A DNA stretch of 64,000 nucleotides from a virus, in the IMG/VR virus record IMGVR_UViG_3300020182_002648, positions 1-64,000 of that record; one strand, given 5' to 3'. A program made the position numbers and the translations under genes. Under the pieces are notes generated by a model. The model had not been told where the DNA came from, did not search any database, and worked only from the letters and a program-made list of their open reading frames with translations. Shown piece by piece: positions 43,778 through 52,436 of this stretch. Each line of letters opens with the position of its first letter. Positions within the stretch are counted from its first letter, which is position 1.

Positions 43778-44824
43778 ATGAAAATAGCACTTATAACAGG
43801 AGTCAATGGACAAGACGGCTCTTATCTAGCAGAATTATTATTAGATAAGGGTTATGATGTGTGGGGAGTAGCAAGACGCGCATCAGATATAAACACACAA
43901 CGCATAGAACATCTTTACTCGAACAAGAAATTGTTTCTCAGATACGGTGACATGACTGATGGTATCAATCTTGTCAACATATTGTATGAAATAAAAACTA
44001 CATATCCAGATATGAACCGGTTAGAGATATACAATCTAGCTGCTATGAGCCACGTCAAGGTGAGTTTTGACATGCCTGAGTATACAGCGAACGCTGACGG
44101 TACTGGTGTGCTAAGATTGTTAGAGGCTGTGAGGTCTACCGGACTGATGGATGTCACAAGATTTTATCAAGCAGCTACATCAGAACTATACGGACTGGTT
44201 CAAGAGGTACCTCAAAAAGAAACCACGCCATTTTATCCTAGATCTCCTTATGGTGTTGCTAAACTGTATGGATATTGGATAACCAAAAATTACAGAGAGT
44301 CATACGACATGTTCGCCGCTAATGGTATTTTATTCAATCATGAGAGTCCCAGAAGAGGTCCAACATTTGTGACTCGTAAGGTCACTAGAGGGTTGAACAT
44401 GATATTGACTGGTGAGCGTGATAAGTTAGTGATGGGTAATATTGATGCCAAGCGAGACTGGGGGCATGCTAAGGATTATGTTGAAGGCATGTGGCGTATA
44501 TTACAAGCTGACAAACCAGATGATTATGTGCTGTCAACTAATGAATTTCATTCAGTTAGAGAGTTTATCGAGAAAAGCTTCTCTATGAGAGGTTTTGACA
44601 TTCGATGGAAAGGCACTGGAGTAGATGAGATCGGGTATGATTATAATAACGGTAGAGAGTTGATACATATCTCAGATAAATACTTTCGACCAGCTGAAGT
44701 TGAAGAACTGTTAGGAGACTCAACAAAAGCCAGAACAGAACTAGGTTGGGAGCCTCAATATTCATTTGATCAACTAGTAAAAGAGATGGTCGATCATGAT
44801 TGCCCACCGAATAATACTGATTAA
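43778..44824 (+). CDS. gmd: GDP-mannose 4,6-dehydratase
   Basis: A 348-residue extended dehydrogenase: [30 protein letters not shown] at the N-terminus, [14 protein letters not shown], the catalytic ATSELYG and [12 protein letters not shown] blocks (with YGVAK), and [18 protein letters not shown], which are hallmarks of Gmd. It forms GDP-4-keto-6-deoxy-D-mannose, the substrate of Fcl. The start is the ATG at 43778, 5 bases after the cupin stop; an upstream in-frame ATG at 43700 lies inside the cupin gene and would add unrelated residues. It closes the glycan cluster. Confidence 0.93.
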   Translation: MKIALITGVNGQDGSYLAELLLDKGYDVWGVARRASDINTQRIEHLYSNKKLFLRYGDMTDGINLVNILYEIKTTYPDMNRLEIYNLAAMSHVKVSFDMPEYTANADGTGVLRLLEAVRSTGLMDVTRFYQAATSELYGLVQEVPQKETTPFYPRSPYGVAKLYGYWITKNYRESYDMFAANGILFNHESPRRGPTFVTRKVTRGLNMILTGERDKLVMGNIDAKRDWGHAKDYVEGMWRILQADKPDDYVLSTNEFHSVREFIEKSFSMRGFDIRWKGTGVDEIGYDYNNGRELIHISDKYFRPAEVEELLGDSTKARTELGWEPQYSFDQLVKEMVDHDCPPNNTD

Positions 44825-44856
44825 GTTTCAAGTTGCTATATATTCTGAATGAATGT

Positions 44857-44864
44857 CATAAATA
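44857..44864 (+). promoter_or_regulatory. T4-late-type promoter octamer
   Basis: CATAAATA, 12 bases before the ATG at 44877. Confidence 0.6.
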
Positions 44865-44876
44865 ATTATGTAAGTT

Positions 44877-47800
44877 ATGACATTTGAGCACACAAATTTA
44901 GACGAATTAAAAGGTAAATTCGAAGACGGGGACAGGCCTATAGGTGAAGATTTTGCAAGGCTATTAGATAGCTGCCACAATACCCTACAGGATACCGACG
45001 TTGGTATAACCAGGACATTAACTGTAAGTGGAGAGACATCATTTAATAGTAGTGTGGGTATATCATCTAGTTTATCAGTCGGAGGCGCGTTAGGAGTAAC
45101 CGGTTCGACTGTTCTGCACAGTACATTAGGTGTATCTGATACGGTTAGTTTCAATGGAGCATTAGGTGTGGTTGGAGCAGTTGGGTTTGGATCAACACTA
45201 TCAGTATCAGGCCCAGTTAATTTAAGTAACTCGCTTGTGGTGAGTGGATCCACTAGTCTACATGACGGTTTAGCAGTAATTGGGGCAACTCTTCTACGTG
45301 ATTCACTAGATGTATTAAGTGATACTAGGATTATATCTTTAACAGCCTCAGGTAGTACAGTACTAACAGACACATTATCAGTCACAAAAGGTGTTGTACT
45401 TCAGGATACAGTAGATATAGCAGGACACACGGCTATCAATGCTCCGTTAGACGTATTGGGGCTTACTGAGCTTAGTGGTACTACAATCAACGGGACACTA
45501 CAAACCAAAGGATTCGCGACGTTTGACAGTAATGTTCATATCAAAGGTAACTTACGTGTTGATGGAAACGCATATCTGAGCGCCGGCAGTGGTGGTAATA
45601 TACATGTAGGTGATACAGATGAGGATAATCTTATATTCAATGCTGATATTGCGAGTGATGTTAACTTGGATTCAGACAAAACGTACGATTTAGGTTCAAC
45701 TACCAAACGATGGAAGAATGTTTATGTAGCTGATATTGATGTTGATGGTCTAGTTGATGGTAGAGATATTTCAGATGATGGTCAAAAACTAGATAGTGTC
45801 AGCAGTACAGTTGACACAGGTAGTGCAAATTGGACTGATACATACACTAACGTTTCATCTTTTAGTGCCAATCGTGATAGTGTTTATTCTAGTGTCAACA
45901 ACACCAGCGCTCAATGGAACTCAGTATATACAGATGTTAGTGACACCAGCGCTCAATGGAACTCAGTATACACAGATGTTAGTGACACCAGCGCTCAATG
46001 GAACTCAGTATACACAGATGTATCAGAAACAAGTGGAACATGGAATGATGTTCATACGAACGTTAATGTTAATAGTGCTAATTGGGATGAATTATACACC
46101 ACCGCTCAAGCTAATAGTTCAGCTTGGTATGCAGACACAATAGCTGAACTTACTGATGTTGATGTGACCGGAGCATTAAATGACTCGATATTAGTGTACA
46201 GTAGCAGTATCGACAAATGGGTTGTCACAACACAATCGGATAACGATCTCAGAGCCACCGCCACCTTAGAAGCAATCACGCATAACGGAAGCAACATCGA
46301 TCTAGATAATAAAACATTAATTCTAACTGATAATGATCGAACGATAGCAGCACGTACTGTGACGTTCACAACATCTGCTGCTTTGGTTACTGGTACATAT
46401 GTTGAGGTGGATGATTCATCATATGTATATGGTGTATCCGGGTTGGATCGGAGCAATTTAAACGGGATAGCAGAGATAACAACAAATGTTATCGAGCTTG
46501 CTAGGATCAATGGTGATATAAGTATCGCAGCTAGCGTCACTGATGCTAAGATCAGATTAACACAACTGACCGGAGGACCAGGAGGCAACACTGAGATCGC
46601 TGGTACTGCTACCGGTAATACCAATGACGCGCTCTTCCATGGAGTAGACGGCACGAACAATCACAACCCAAAATTCACCGGAGGAGAGTCTGTAGATAAT
46701 TTTGAATCACTAAACGACACACCTGGTAGTTACGCTGGTAATGCTGGTAATTTCGTCAAAGTCAACACCGGTGAGGACGCGCTAGAATTTATATCACACC
46801 CGACAGATGAATGGGATTCAGTTTATAGTTTCGTGAATGGTGATAGTGCCACCAACAATACTGATTATAATCAGACAGTATTTCTCAAGCTTAGTGGTGA
46901 TGTGATGACCGGTGGATTGACAGTACAAGGTGATATATCTGCTACTGGTGATATCTATCTATCCAACGATAGTTTAAACTTCGCTGATGGCGAAACATTT
47001 TCTAGTACTGATAGTGTCAATGTGAAGGGTACGTATGCTAGTGTTACAGCCACTAGTGGTGAGTGGGATAGCGTTTATGCTAGCGTTACAGCCACGAGTG
47101 GTGAGTGGGATTCAGTATATTCAAGCGTATCATCTACAAGTGCTAATTGGGATTCTGTTTACTCTAGCGTTACAGCTACAAGCGGTGAATGGGATTCAGT
47201 TTACACAGATGTATCCGAAACAAGTGGTGAGTGGGATTCAGTATACTCAAGTGTTACTGCTACAAGTGGTGAGTGGGATAGCGTTTATACAGACGTATCC
47301 GAAACAAGTGGTGAGTGGGATAGCGTTTATGCTAGCGTTTCATCTACAAGTGGTGAGTGGGATAGCGTTTATACAGACGTATCCGAAACAAGTGGTGAGT
47401 GGGATAGCGTTTATACAGACGTATCTAATACAAGTGGTGAATGGAATTCGGTTTATAGTTATATCAACACAGCATCTGGTTTCGGTCTAGCTACTGTAGA
47501 CGCTCAAGGTAAATTGTTAACAACACAGATACCAGAGCTTAGTATAACTCGCGTACATGCGGTTACCAGTCCATCAGAAGTCGCTGTGTTAAACCCCGGG
47601 AATGGTATTCAATCAGGAGACGTTGTTGTCGTATCATCTACACATGATAACCTAATAGCAGTAGTTGATTCACCTACAGGTACATATACGAGTGGTACAG
47701 GAGATTACGTAGGGTATGCTAAGCTAGCTCTACCGGATGGCTTAGTACAGACTGTTAATGGTAAGCAGGGTCCTAGCGTTGTTCTTAACTCAGATGATTT

Positions 47801-48980
47801 TGATGATGCAGTCACTGCACATAAGTTCGTGTCAGCTGTTGATAAGACAAAATGGAATTTAAATAACACAACAGTGCATGCTAACAGCGGTTCTTGGATA
47901 GGTGGTAACAGTGTTTACAATAGCGTGCTTGCCACAAGTGCTGATTGGAACAGTGTTCATGCAAGTGTCTTAGCTAACAGCGGTTCTTGGATAGGTGGTA
48001 ACAGCGTTTACAATAGCGTGCTTGCCACAAGTGCTGATTGGAATAACGTTCATGCAAGTGTCTTAGCTACGAGCGCTGAATGGGATAGCACACATACATC
48101 AGTTTTAGATACAAGTGCTAATTGGGATAATGTCTATACGGACGTATCTAATACAAGTGCTAAATGGAATGATGTTTACAGTTTTGTTAATAGTGATAGC
48201 GCTACCAACAATACAGATTATAACCAGACACACTTTGTTAATGCTAGTGGAGATACAATAACCGGTAAGTTGGAGATTGAATCTAGCGAACTAGAGGTAG
48301 GTGGTAATATAACAATGGCGGGAGATTTAATACACCAAGATGATACAGGTACTAAGATATCATTTAATACAGATATAATAACACTAGAAGCAAATGGACA
48401 GGAATTCATAACCATAGACGGTACTGCTCCAACACCTGATACAGTTATTATTAATGAAGCTGCGACTACACCAGTGAATTTCATAATTAAAACTCCAAGC
48501 AATCACCCAGCATTGTACTTTAGAGGTAGTGATGGTTCTCTAGGTCTAGGAACTTCCTCCATGAATGTTAAGTTAGCAGTAGTGGGTGGTATATCCGCTA
48601 GTGAGGGTATTGAGATAGAGGAGCATGCTACTATAAAAGGGAACACTACACTAAGTGGTAGTGTTGATGTAAAGAGTACACTAACCGGTGTTAGTGCTGA
48701 GTTTACCGGTAGTTTATCCACCACCGGTGAGATGATCAGTGCTGGTGTTCCTCTACATGAGATATTCTCAACGGACGTGGATATATGGAACGACTTGACT
48801 GTACATGGTAGTATAAGTGCTACTGAAAGTTTATCAGCTACAGATATAGTAGCGAAAACCGGTTATCATACTTTAACTGGAGCCGATGTAAAAGTCACAG
48901 GAATTACACAAGATATTAACATTGGTGGTCATGTATTACATATAGTGAATGGATTAATTGTTGAGGTGACTGATGAGTAG
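44877..48980 (+). CDS. giant repeat-rich fibre or adhesin, 1367 aa
   Basis: Residues 40-205 are short strand repeats of the form GSTxLHxxLxVSG, likely a solenoid. One 65-residue module (GNLRVDGNAYLSAGSGGNIHVGD, ending in DLGSTTKRW) is near 220-287. Blocks of the 14-residue TSxxWxSVYxDVSE repeat are near 315-395, 720-862 and 1002-1102, with NGKQGPSV near 960. The phrase SATNNTDYNQT occurs twice, as in the 2914-aa protein. The C-terminus GITQDINIGGHVLHIVNGLIVE matches the end of the 452-aa protein. This is a shorter paralogue of the 2914-aa fibre, placed on the other side of the sugar cluster. The last 8 bases overlap the neck-type gene. Confidence 0.7.
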   Translation: MTFEHTNLDELKGKFEDGDRPIGEDFARLLDSCHNTLQDTDVGITRTLTVSGETSFNSSVGISSSLSVGGALGVTGSTVLHSTLGVSDTVSFNGALGVVGAVGFGSTLSVSGPVNLSNSLVVSGSTSLHDGLAVIGATLLRDSLDVLSDTRIISLTASGSTVLTDTLSVTKGVVLQDTVDIAGHTAINAPLDVLGLTELSGTTINGTLQTKGFATFDSNVHIKGNLRVDGNAYLSAGSGGNIHVGDTDEDNLIFNADIASDVNLDSDKTYDLGSTTKRWKNVYVADIDVDGLVDGRDISDDGQKLDSVSSTVDTGSANWTDTYTNVSSFSANRDSVYSSVNNTSAQWNSVYTDVSDTSAQWNSVYTDVSDTSAQWNSVYTDVSETSGTWNDVHTNVNVNSANWDELYTTAQANSSAWYADTIAELTDVDVTGALNDSILVYSSSIDKWVVTTQSDNDLRATATLEAITHNGSNIDLDNKTLILTDNDRTIAARTVTFTTSAALVTGTYVEVDDSSYVYGVSGLDRSNLNGIAEITTNVIELARINGDISIAASVTDAKIRLTQLTGGPGGNTEIAGTATGNTNDALFHGVDGTNNHNPKFTGGESVDNFESLNDTPGSYAGNAGNFVKVNTGEDALEFISHPTDEWDSVYSFVNGDSATNNTDYNQTVFLKLSGDVMTGGLTVQGDISATGDIYLSNDSLNFADGETFSSTDSVNVKGTYASVTATSGEWDSVYASVTATSGEWDSVYSSVSSTSANWDSVYSSVTATSGEWDSVYTDVSETSGEWDSVYSSVTATSGEWDSVYTDVSETSGEWDSVYASVSSTSGEWDSVYTDVSETSGEWDSVYTDVSNTSGEWNSVYSYINTASGFGLATVDAQGKLLTTQIPELSITRVHAVTSPSEVAVLNPGNGIQSGDVVVVSSTHDNLIAVVDSPTGTYTSGTGDYVGYAKLALPDGLVQTVNGKQGPSVVLNSDDFDDAVTAHKFVSAVDKTKWNLNNTTVHANSGSWIGGNSVYNSVLATSADWNSVHASVLANSGSWIGGNSVYNSVLATSADWNNVHASVLATSAEWDSTHTSVLDTSANWDNVYTDVSNTSAKWNDVYSFVNSDSATNNTDYNQTHFVNASGDTITGKLEIESSELEVGGNITMAGDLIHQDDTGTKISFNTDIITLEANGQEFITIDGTAPTPDTVIINEAATTPVNFIIKTPSNHPALYFRGSDGSLGLGTSSMNVKLAVVGGISASEGIEIEEHATIKGNTTLSGSVDVKSTLTGVSAEFTGSLSTTGEMISAGVPLHEIFSTDVDIWNDLTVHGSISATESLSATDIVAKTGYHTLTGADVKVTGITQDINIGGHVLHIVNGLIVEVTDE
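45820..46060 (+). repeat. 42-bp tandem repeats in the 1367-aa fibre gene, block 1
   Basis: About six units; three consecutive copies (TSAQWNSVYTDVSD) are nearly identical in DNA. Confidence 0.8.
47035..47460 (+). repeat. 42-bp tandem repeats in the 1367-aa fibre gene, block 2
   Basis: About ten units encoding TSGEWDSVYxxVxx, with the same two alternating half-units (YTDVSE, YSSVTA) as in the 2914-aa gene, showing common origin. Confidence 0.85.
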
Positions 48981-50106
48981 TTGCGATGACGGTGGTCCAC
49001 ACACACCACCTCCTGTAAAGCCATTACATGAATTTTACAGCTCTAATTTAAATCCTAAAGTAACGACCTATGAGAAGCTAGCGACTCGTATTGCGTATAC
49101 ATTAGGTTACCCGCAAATCAATATAGAAGCTCATCAGAATCAAGTGTTTGAGAACATTAGTATCGCGATTGAGATGTTCAGTAAGTTTGCCGGATACACC
49201 GAAGAGTATTTAACATTCCATTCTAGCTTGTATGAGCCGGGTAAAGGACTTCGGATGGATGTACTGATGACAGCGACAGAACAGTTGGCTGGATCTTATG
49301 AAGCTAATCCAAATGAAACGACTCTCGACAAATCGTTATATGAGATTGGTAGTAGTATTATAGGTGGTGGTCCGATTGATATGGCTGTAAATTATAAAGG
49401 ATATTCAGATGGAGAGTCAAAATGGGAAGGTACCAAGACACGAAAATCTCATGGATCGCGTGCTAGTAGCCGCCCTGATGAATCTCAACGTGATCAATTA
49501 AACGAAAAACTAGCCAAACCACTCCCTAACATGAAGGGGTATGATTATCTAACTGATAGTTACAGGAAGGTTATAGATATTTTCGCATTTGAAGAAGGTA
49601 CATCTACTGGTATCAACACTCTATTCACAATAGAACAAACATTAGCACAACAGACATACTTTAGTTATGCGTTAGGAAAGTACGGGTTTGATTTAGTAAG
49701 CTGGTACACAATGAAGAATTGGTTAGAAGACAGAAGAAAAATGCTATCACAAGACTACTATTGCAGATTTGATGACAGAAAACAAACACTCTACTTGACA
49801 CCCGAACCTAACAGAGGTAACAGACGCACACAGTTCTACGGTCTTATAGGAGCATACGTTGAGCGACCTGTATGTGAATTAGTATCTGAAGCATGGGTAT
49901 ATCAATATGCATTGGCGTTAACTAAAATAGTGATCGCTCGAGTGCGTGGTAAATATTCCGGTACGAATTTATTCGGTGGTGGTTCTCCTAATTACAATGA
50001 ATTGTTAAGTGAAGGTAATACTGACAAGAAGGAGCTCGAGACCAAGTTGTATGAAGGGGTTCCTGGATTCGGTGATGGTGAACCTCCGATGTTCTTCGTA
50101 GGGTGA
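48973..50106 (+). CDS. T4-like neck or head-tail connector structural protein
   Basis: A 377-residue protein. The N-terminal third (LHEFYSSNLNPKVTTYEKLATRIAYTLGYPQINIEAHQNQVFENISIAIEMFSKFAGYTEEYLTF) is like the conserved start of a structural protein of marine T4-like phages often called gp13-like neck protein. The C-terminal part (LYLTPEPNRGNRRTQFYGLIGAYVERPVCELVSEAWVYQYALALTKIVIARVRGKYSG) is also typical of it. A neck protein joins the filled head to the tail, and the neighbour coding for a gp4-like head completion factor fits. The name gp13 is uncertain since T4 gp13 itself is not obviously alike. Confidence 0.55.
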   Translation: MSSCDDGGPHTPPPVKPLHEFYSSNLNPKVTTYEKLATRIAYTLGYPQINIEAHQNQVFENISIAIEMFSKFAGYTEEYLTFHSSLYEPGKGLRMDVLMTATEQLAGSYEANPNETTLDKSLYEIGSSIIGGGPIDMAVNYKGYSDGESKWEGTKTRKSHGSRASSRPDESQRDQLNEKLAKPLPNMKGYDYLTDSYRKVIDIFAFEEGTSTGINTLFTIEQTLAQQTYFSYALGKYGFDLVSWYTMKNWLEDRRKMLSQDYYCRFDDRKQTLYLTPEPNRGNRRTQFYGLIGAYVERPVCELVSEAWVYQYALALTKIVIARVRGKYSGTNLFGGGSPNYNELLSEGNTDKKELETKLYEGVPGFGDGEPPMFFVG

Positions 50107-50573
50107 AGAAGAAACCTTACAAGAAATTTACTAAATTTCGACAAGGCATATACAAACCAGTTCACAGCGAGAAGTACGACGGTTCAAAATACCCTAGATA
50201 TCTAAGCAGCTGGGAATTAAAGTTTTTTAAATGGTGCGATATAAACCCTACAGTATTGAAATGGTCCAGTGAGTCGGTATGTGTACCTTATATATCACCA
50301 GTAGACGGTAAGATGCATCGGTACTTTGTTGATAATGTGGTACATATACAAGAAGGAGCAAAGGTTGTTAAATATCTAATAGAGATAAAGCCATACAAAC
50401 AAACAAAGCCACCTGTAACAACCGGCAAGAAAAAACGAACCACGTTAGTACATGAGGCTGCTACATGGGGTGTCAATCAAGCTAAATGGCAGGCAGCAAT
50501 GAAGTGGGCTGATAAAAACGGCTACATCTTCCAACTAGTGACTGAGAAAGATTTTACATTATTCTCTAGATAG
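50103..50573 (+). CDS. gp4: head completion protein (gp4/gp50-like)
   Basis: A 156-residue basic protein clearly like T4 gp4. It has FRQGIYKPVHSEKYDGSKYPRYLSSWELKFFKWCDINPTVLKWSSE, VPYISPVDGKMHRYFVDNVV, YLIEIKPYKQTKPP, then TWGVNQAKWQAAMKWADKNGYIFQLVTE. The D of YFVDN and the E-x-K of IEIKP fit a PD-(D/E)xK nuclease-like core. gp4 is needed to finish DNA-filled heads before tail joining. It starts with GTG overlapping the stop of the neck gene (GTGA). Confidence 0.88.
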   Translation: MKKKPYKKFTKFRQGIYKPVHSEKYDGSKYPRYLSSWELKFFKWCDINPTVLKWSSESVCVPYISPVDGKMHRYFVDNVVHIQEGAKVVKYLIEIKPYKQTKPPVTTGKKKRTTLVHEAATWGVNQAKWQAAMKWADKNGYIFQLVTEKDFTLFSR

Positions 50574-50614
50574 TAGTAGAATTTCTAGTTTTAGAGATAA
50601 GTAATTAGAATCAT

Positions 50615-51301
50615 ATGCACGCTAACCTATTAATAGAGACAACAGATCCAAGTGATTTTGAATACATTATTGAAGAACGTAATGCTAAAGGTGATCAGAA
50701 TGTTTATATCAAAGGACCTTACGCAATGGCAGGAGCTTCTAATAAAAATGGCAGAATATACTGCGAGAAGGAGATGGCTAAAGAGGTTAAAAGGTATACA
50801 GAGCAGATGATCGACACTAAAAGAGCTTTAGGTGAGTTGAACCATCCAACTAGTGCTGATGTCGATCTAGAGAGAGCATGTCATATGGTGACTGAGTTAA
50901 ATGCATGTCCTCACAATAGAGGTGTATACATCGGAAAGTCCAAGGTATTAAGCACACCGACCGGGGCAATCGTCAAGTCTTTAATCAATGATGGATGCAG
51001 TGTAGGAATGAGCACAAGGAGTCTGGGTAAGTTGGTTCAATCTGAAGACAATTCTGGAGAGAATCACGTACAAGACATGCGCTTAGTAGCTATCGATTGT
51101 GTTGCAGATCCTAGTTTTGGAGAAGCGTTTGTTAATGGTATTCTAGAAAGCAAACAATTTATTCTCAACCAGTCTGGTATGTACGTGGAAGCGTACGATA
51201 AATTTGAAAAAGGATTAGCTAACATGCCGAAGAATGATGTACAGGATTATTTAAAGAACAATATTTTAACGTTTATTGAATCAATCAAACAAAAACTATA
51301 A
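50615..51301 (+). CDS. gp21: prohead core protein protease (gp21-like)
   Basis: A 228-residue protein of the T4 prohead protease family. It shows NVYIKGPYAMAGASNKNGRIYCEKEM, GELNHPTSADVDLERACH (the catalytic His is in GELNHP), VKSLINDGCSVGMSTRSLG (the nucleophilic Ser) and DCVADPSFGEAF. It processes the core and capsid proteins during head maturation. The order gp21, small core protein, gp22, gp23 fits other T4-like phages. A GATAAGTA late-like octamer lies about 11 bases upstream of the ATG. The stop overlaps the next ATG (TAATG). Confidence 0.9.
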   Translation: MHANLLIETTDPSDFEYIIEERNAKGDQNVYIKGPYAMAGASNKNGRIYCEKEMAKEVKRYTEQMIDTKRALGELNHPTSADVDLERACHMVTELNACPHNRGVYIGKSKVLSTPTGAIVKSLINDGCSVGMSTRSLGKLVQSEDNSGENHVQDMRLVAIDCVADPSFGEAFVNGILESKQFILNQSGMYVEAYDKFEKGLANMPKNDVQDYLKNNILTFIESIKQKL

Positions 51302-51474
51302 TGACCAGACCTAACAACAACCCAAATGAACGCCAACCAGTCATGAAATTTATCAGCGATATTGGCAATAAAAACTACGCAGCTGCGAAGGATTCACTCA
51401 AGGTGGCGATAGAAAAAAAGCTATTTAACAAGATAAATGCTAACAAAAACATAAATATATTTAGAGATGAGTGA
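51301..51474 (+). CDS. small prohead core-type protein, 57 aa
   Basis: A short frame easily missed. It starts at the ATG inside TAATG at the end of gp21 and overlaps the first bases of the gp22 gene. Its middle, MKFISDIGNKNYAAAKDSLKVAIEKKLFNKIN, resembles the 'kdy..Ak..l...l..k....i' helix of small T4-type head core proteins (gp67/gp68 kind). The place between protease and scaffold genes supports this reading. Codon use is normal. It would be a helper of the internal scaffold. Confidence 0.6.
   Translation: MTRPNNNPNERQPVMKFISDIGNKNYAAAKDSLKVAIEKKLFNKINANKNINIFRDE
51450..51457 (+). promoter_or_regulatory. T4-late-type promoter octamer inside the small core gene
   Basis: CATAAATA, 9 bases before the gp22 ATG at 51467, allowing gp22 and gp23 to be transcribed apart from gp21. 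Confidence 0.65.
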
Positions 51475-52384
51475 AAAACAAATTAATAACCAACTTAAAG
51501 ATCTAGGCGACGGAATCCTCACAGAGGAAACTCTAGCAGAACTAGAAACATCATTCCATGAATCAGTAGACGAGTTAGCTCAATTACGTGTTGAGAAAGC
51601 ACTAGTTGAACAAGACGAAGAACATGCTGTTAAACTCGAGAAGCTTTTAGAAGCTATCGATAGTGATCACACTAACAAACTTCAAAAGGTTGTAGAGGCT
51701 ATCGACAAAAATCACTCAGAAAAATTAGTCGCTCTCGTAGAGAAGTTCAAAACGGAAATTGATGGAGACGCTAAAGTGTTTAAAGAAGGCTTAGTAGACA
51801 ACATCAGCAACTACTTAGACTTGTATGTTGAAGAGACTTTACCAGTAGCAGACATTCAAGAGGCTATTAAGAATAAACATGCAGTAACAGTATTAGAAGG
51901 ATTAAGAAAAGCATTATCAGTTGACAATGCGCTTTCAAATGAGTCAGTACGGGAAGCTGTTATGGACGGTAAACGTCAAATCGATGAGGCTTCTACTACA
52001 GCAATCAAGTTAGCTGAAGAGAACAAAGTTTTAAAAGAAAACTTAAGTGCTCAACGTGCTGAATTAGCACTGGACAAGCTCACAGAAGGTCTACCTGCTA
52101 GCAAAAGACGTCACATGTACAAAGTACTTGAAGGCAAGTCCGCACAATTTATTAACGAGAACTTCCAATACACATTGGACATGTTCGAGAAAAATGAAAA
52201 ATCTAAACTAACCGATCTCAAGGCAGAAGCCACTAGTGGCAAGAGAGTCATCGATCGTCCAGTTTCAAAGCAAGCACCTGTTATTAAAGAGAGTGTTGAA
52301 TCCCAAATCGAGCAAGTAGAACCTGACAACAAACAAGACGGTCATCTATTTAACAATTATATGGGTGAGCTTAAGAAATGGTAA
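51467..52384 (+). CDS. gp22: prohead core scaffolding protein (gp22-like)
   Basis: A 305-residue, highly charged and mainly helical protein. It has long coiled-coil segments (ELAQLRVEKALVEQDEEHAVKLEKLLEAIDSDHTNKLQKVVEAIDKN) and ends in an acidic, Gln-rich tail. LTEGLPASKRRHMYKVLEGKSAQFINENFQYTLDMFEK is the part that is well conserved in gp22 relatives of marine T4-like phages. It forms the inner core of the prohead and is cut up by gp21. It sits between gp21 and gp23 as expected. A duplicated 'EKLLEAIDSDHTNKLQ/EAIDKNHSEKLV' segment is visible. Confidence 0.85.
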   Translation: MSEKQINNQLKDLGDGILTEETLAELETSFHESVDELAQLRVEKALVEQDEEHAVKLEKLLEAIDSDHTNKLQKVVEAIDKNHSEKLVALVEKFKTEIDGDAKVFKEGLVDNISNYLDLYVEETLPVADIQEAIKNKHAVTVLEGLRKALSVDNALSNESVREAVMDGKRQIDEASTTAIKLAEENKVLKENLSAQRAELALDKLTEGLPASKRRHMYKVLEGKSAQFINENFQYTLDMFEKNEKSKLTDLKAEATSGKRVIDRPVSKQAPVIKESVESQIEQVEPDNKQDGHLFNNYMGELKKW

Positions 52385-52436
52385 CATCAATTTTAAATGA
52401 GGCTTCACAGCCTGAGTATGTAAGGAAATTAATAAT

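Noticed and set aside
25131-44824. Glycan cluster as an acquired bacterial island with mobile elements
   Set aside because: No transposase, integrase or direct-repeat borders; base composition, overlaps and late-type octamers match the phage, so it is part of the phage genome, although single genes may be of bacterial origin.
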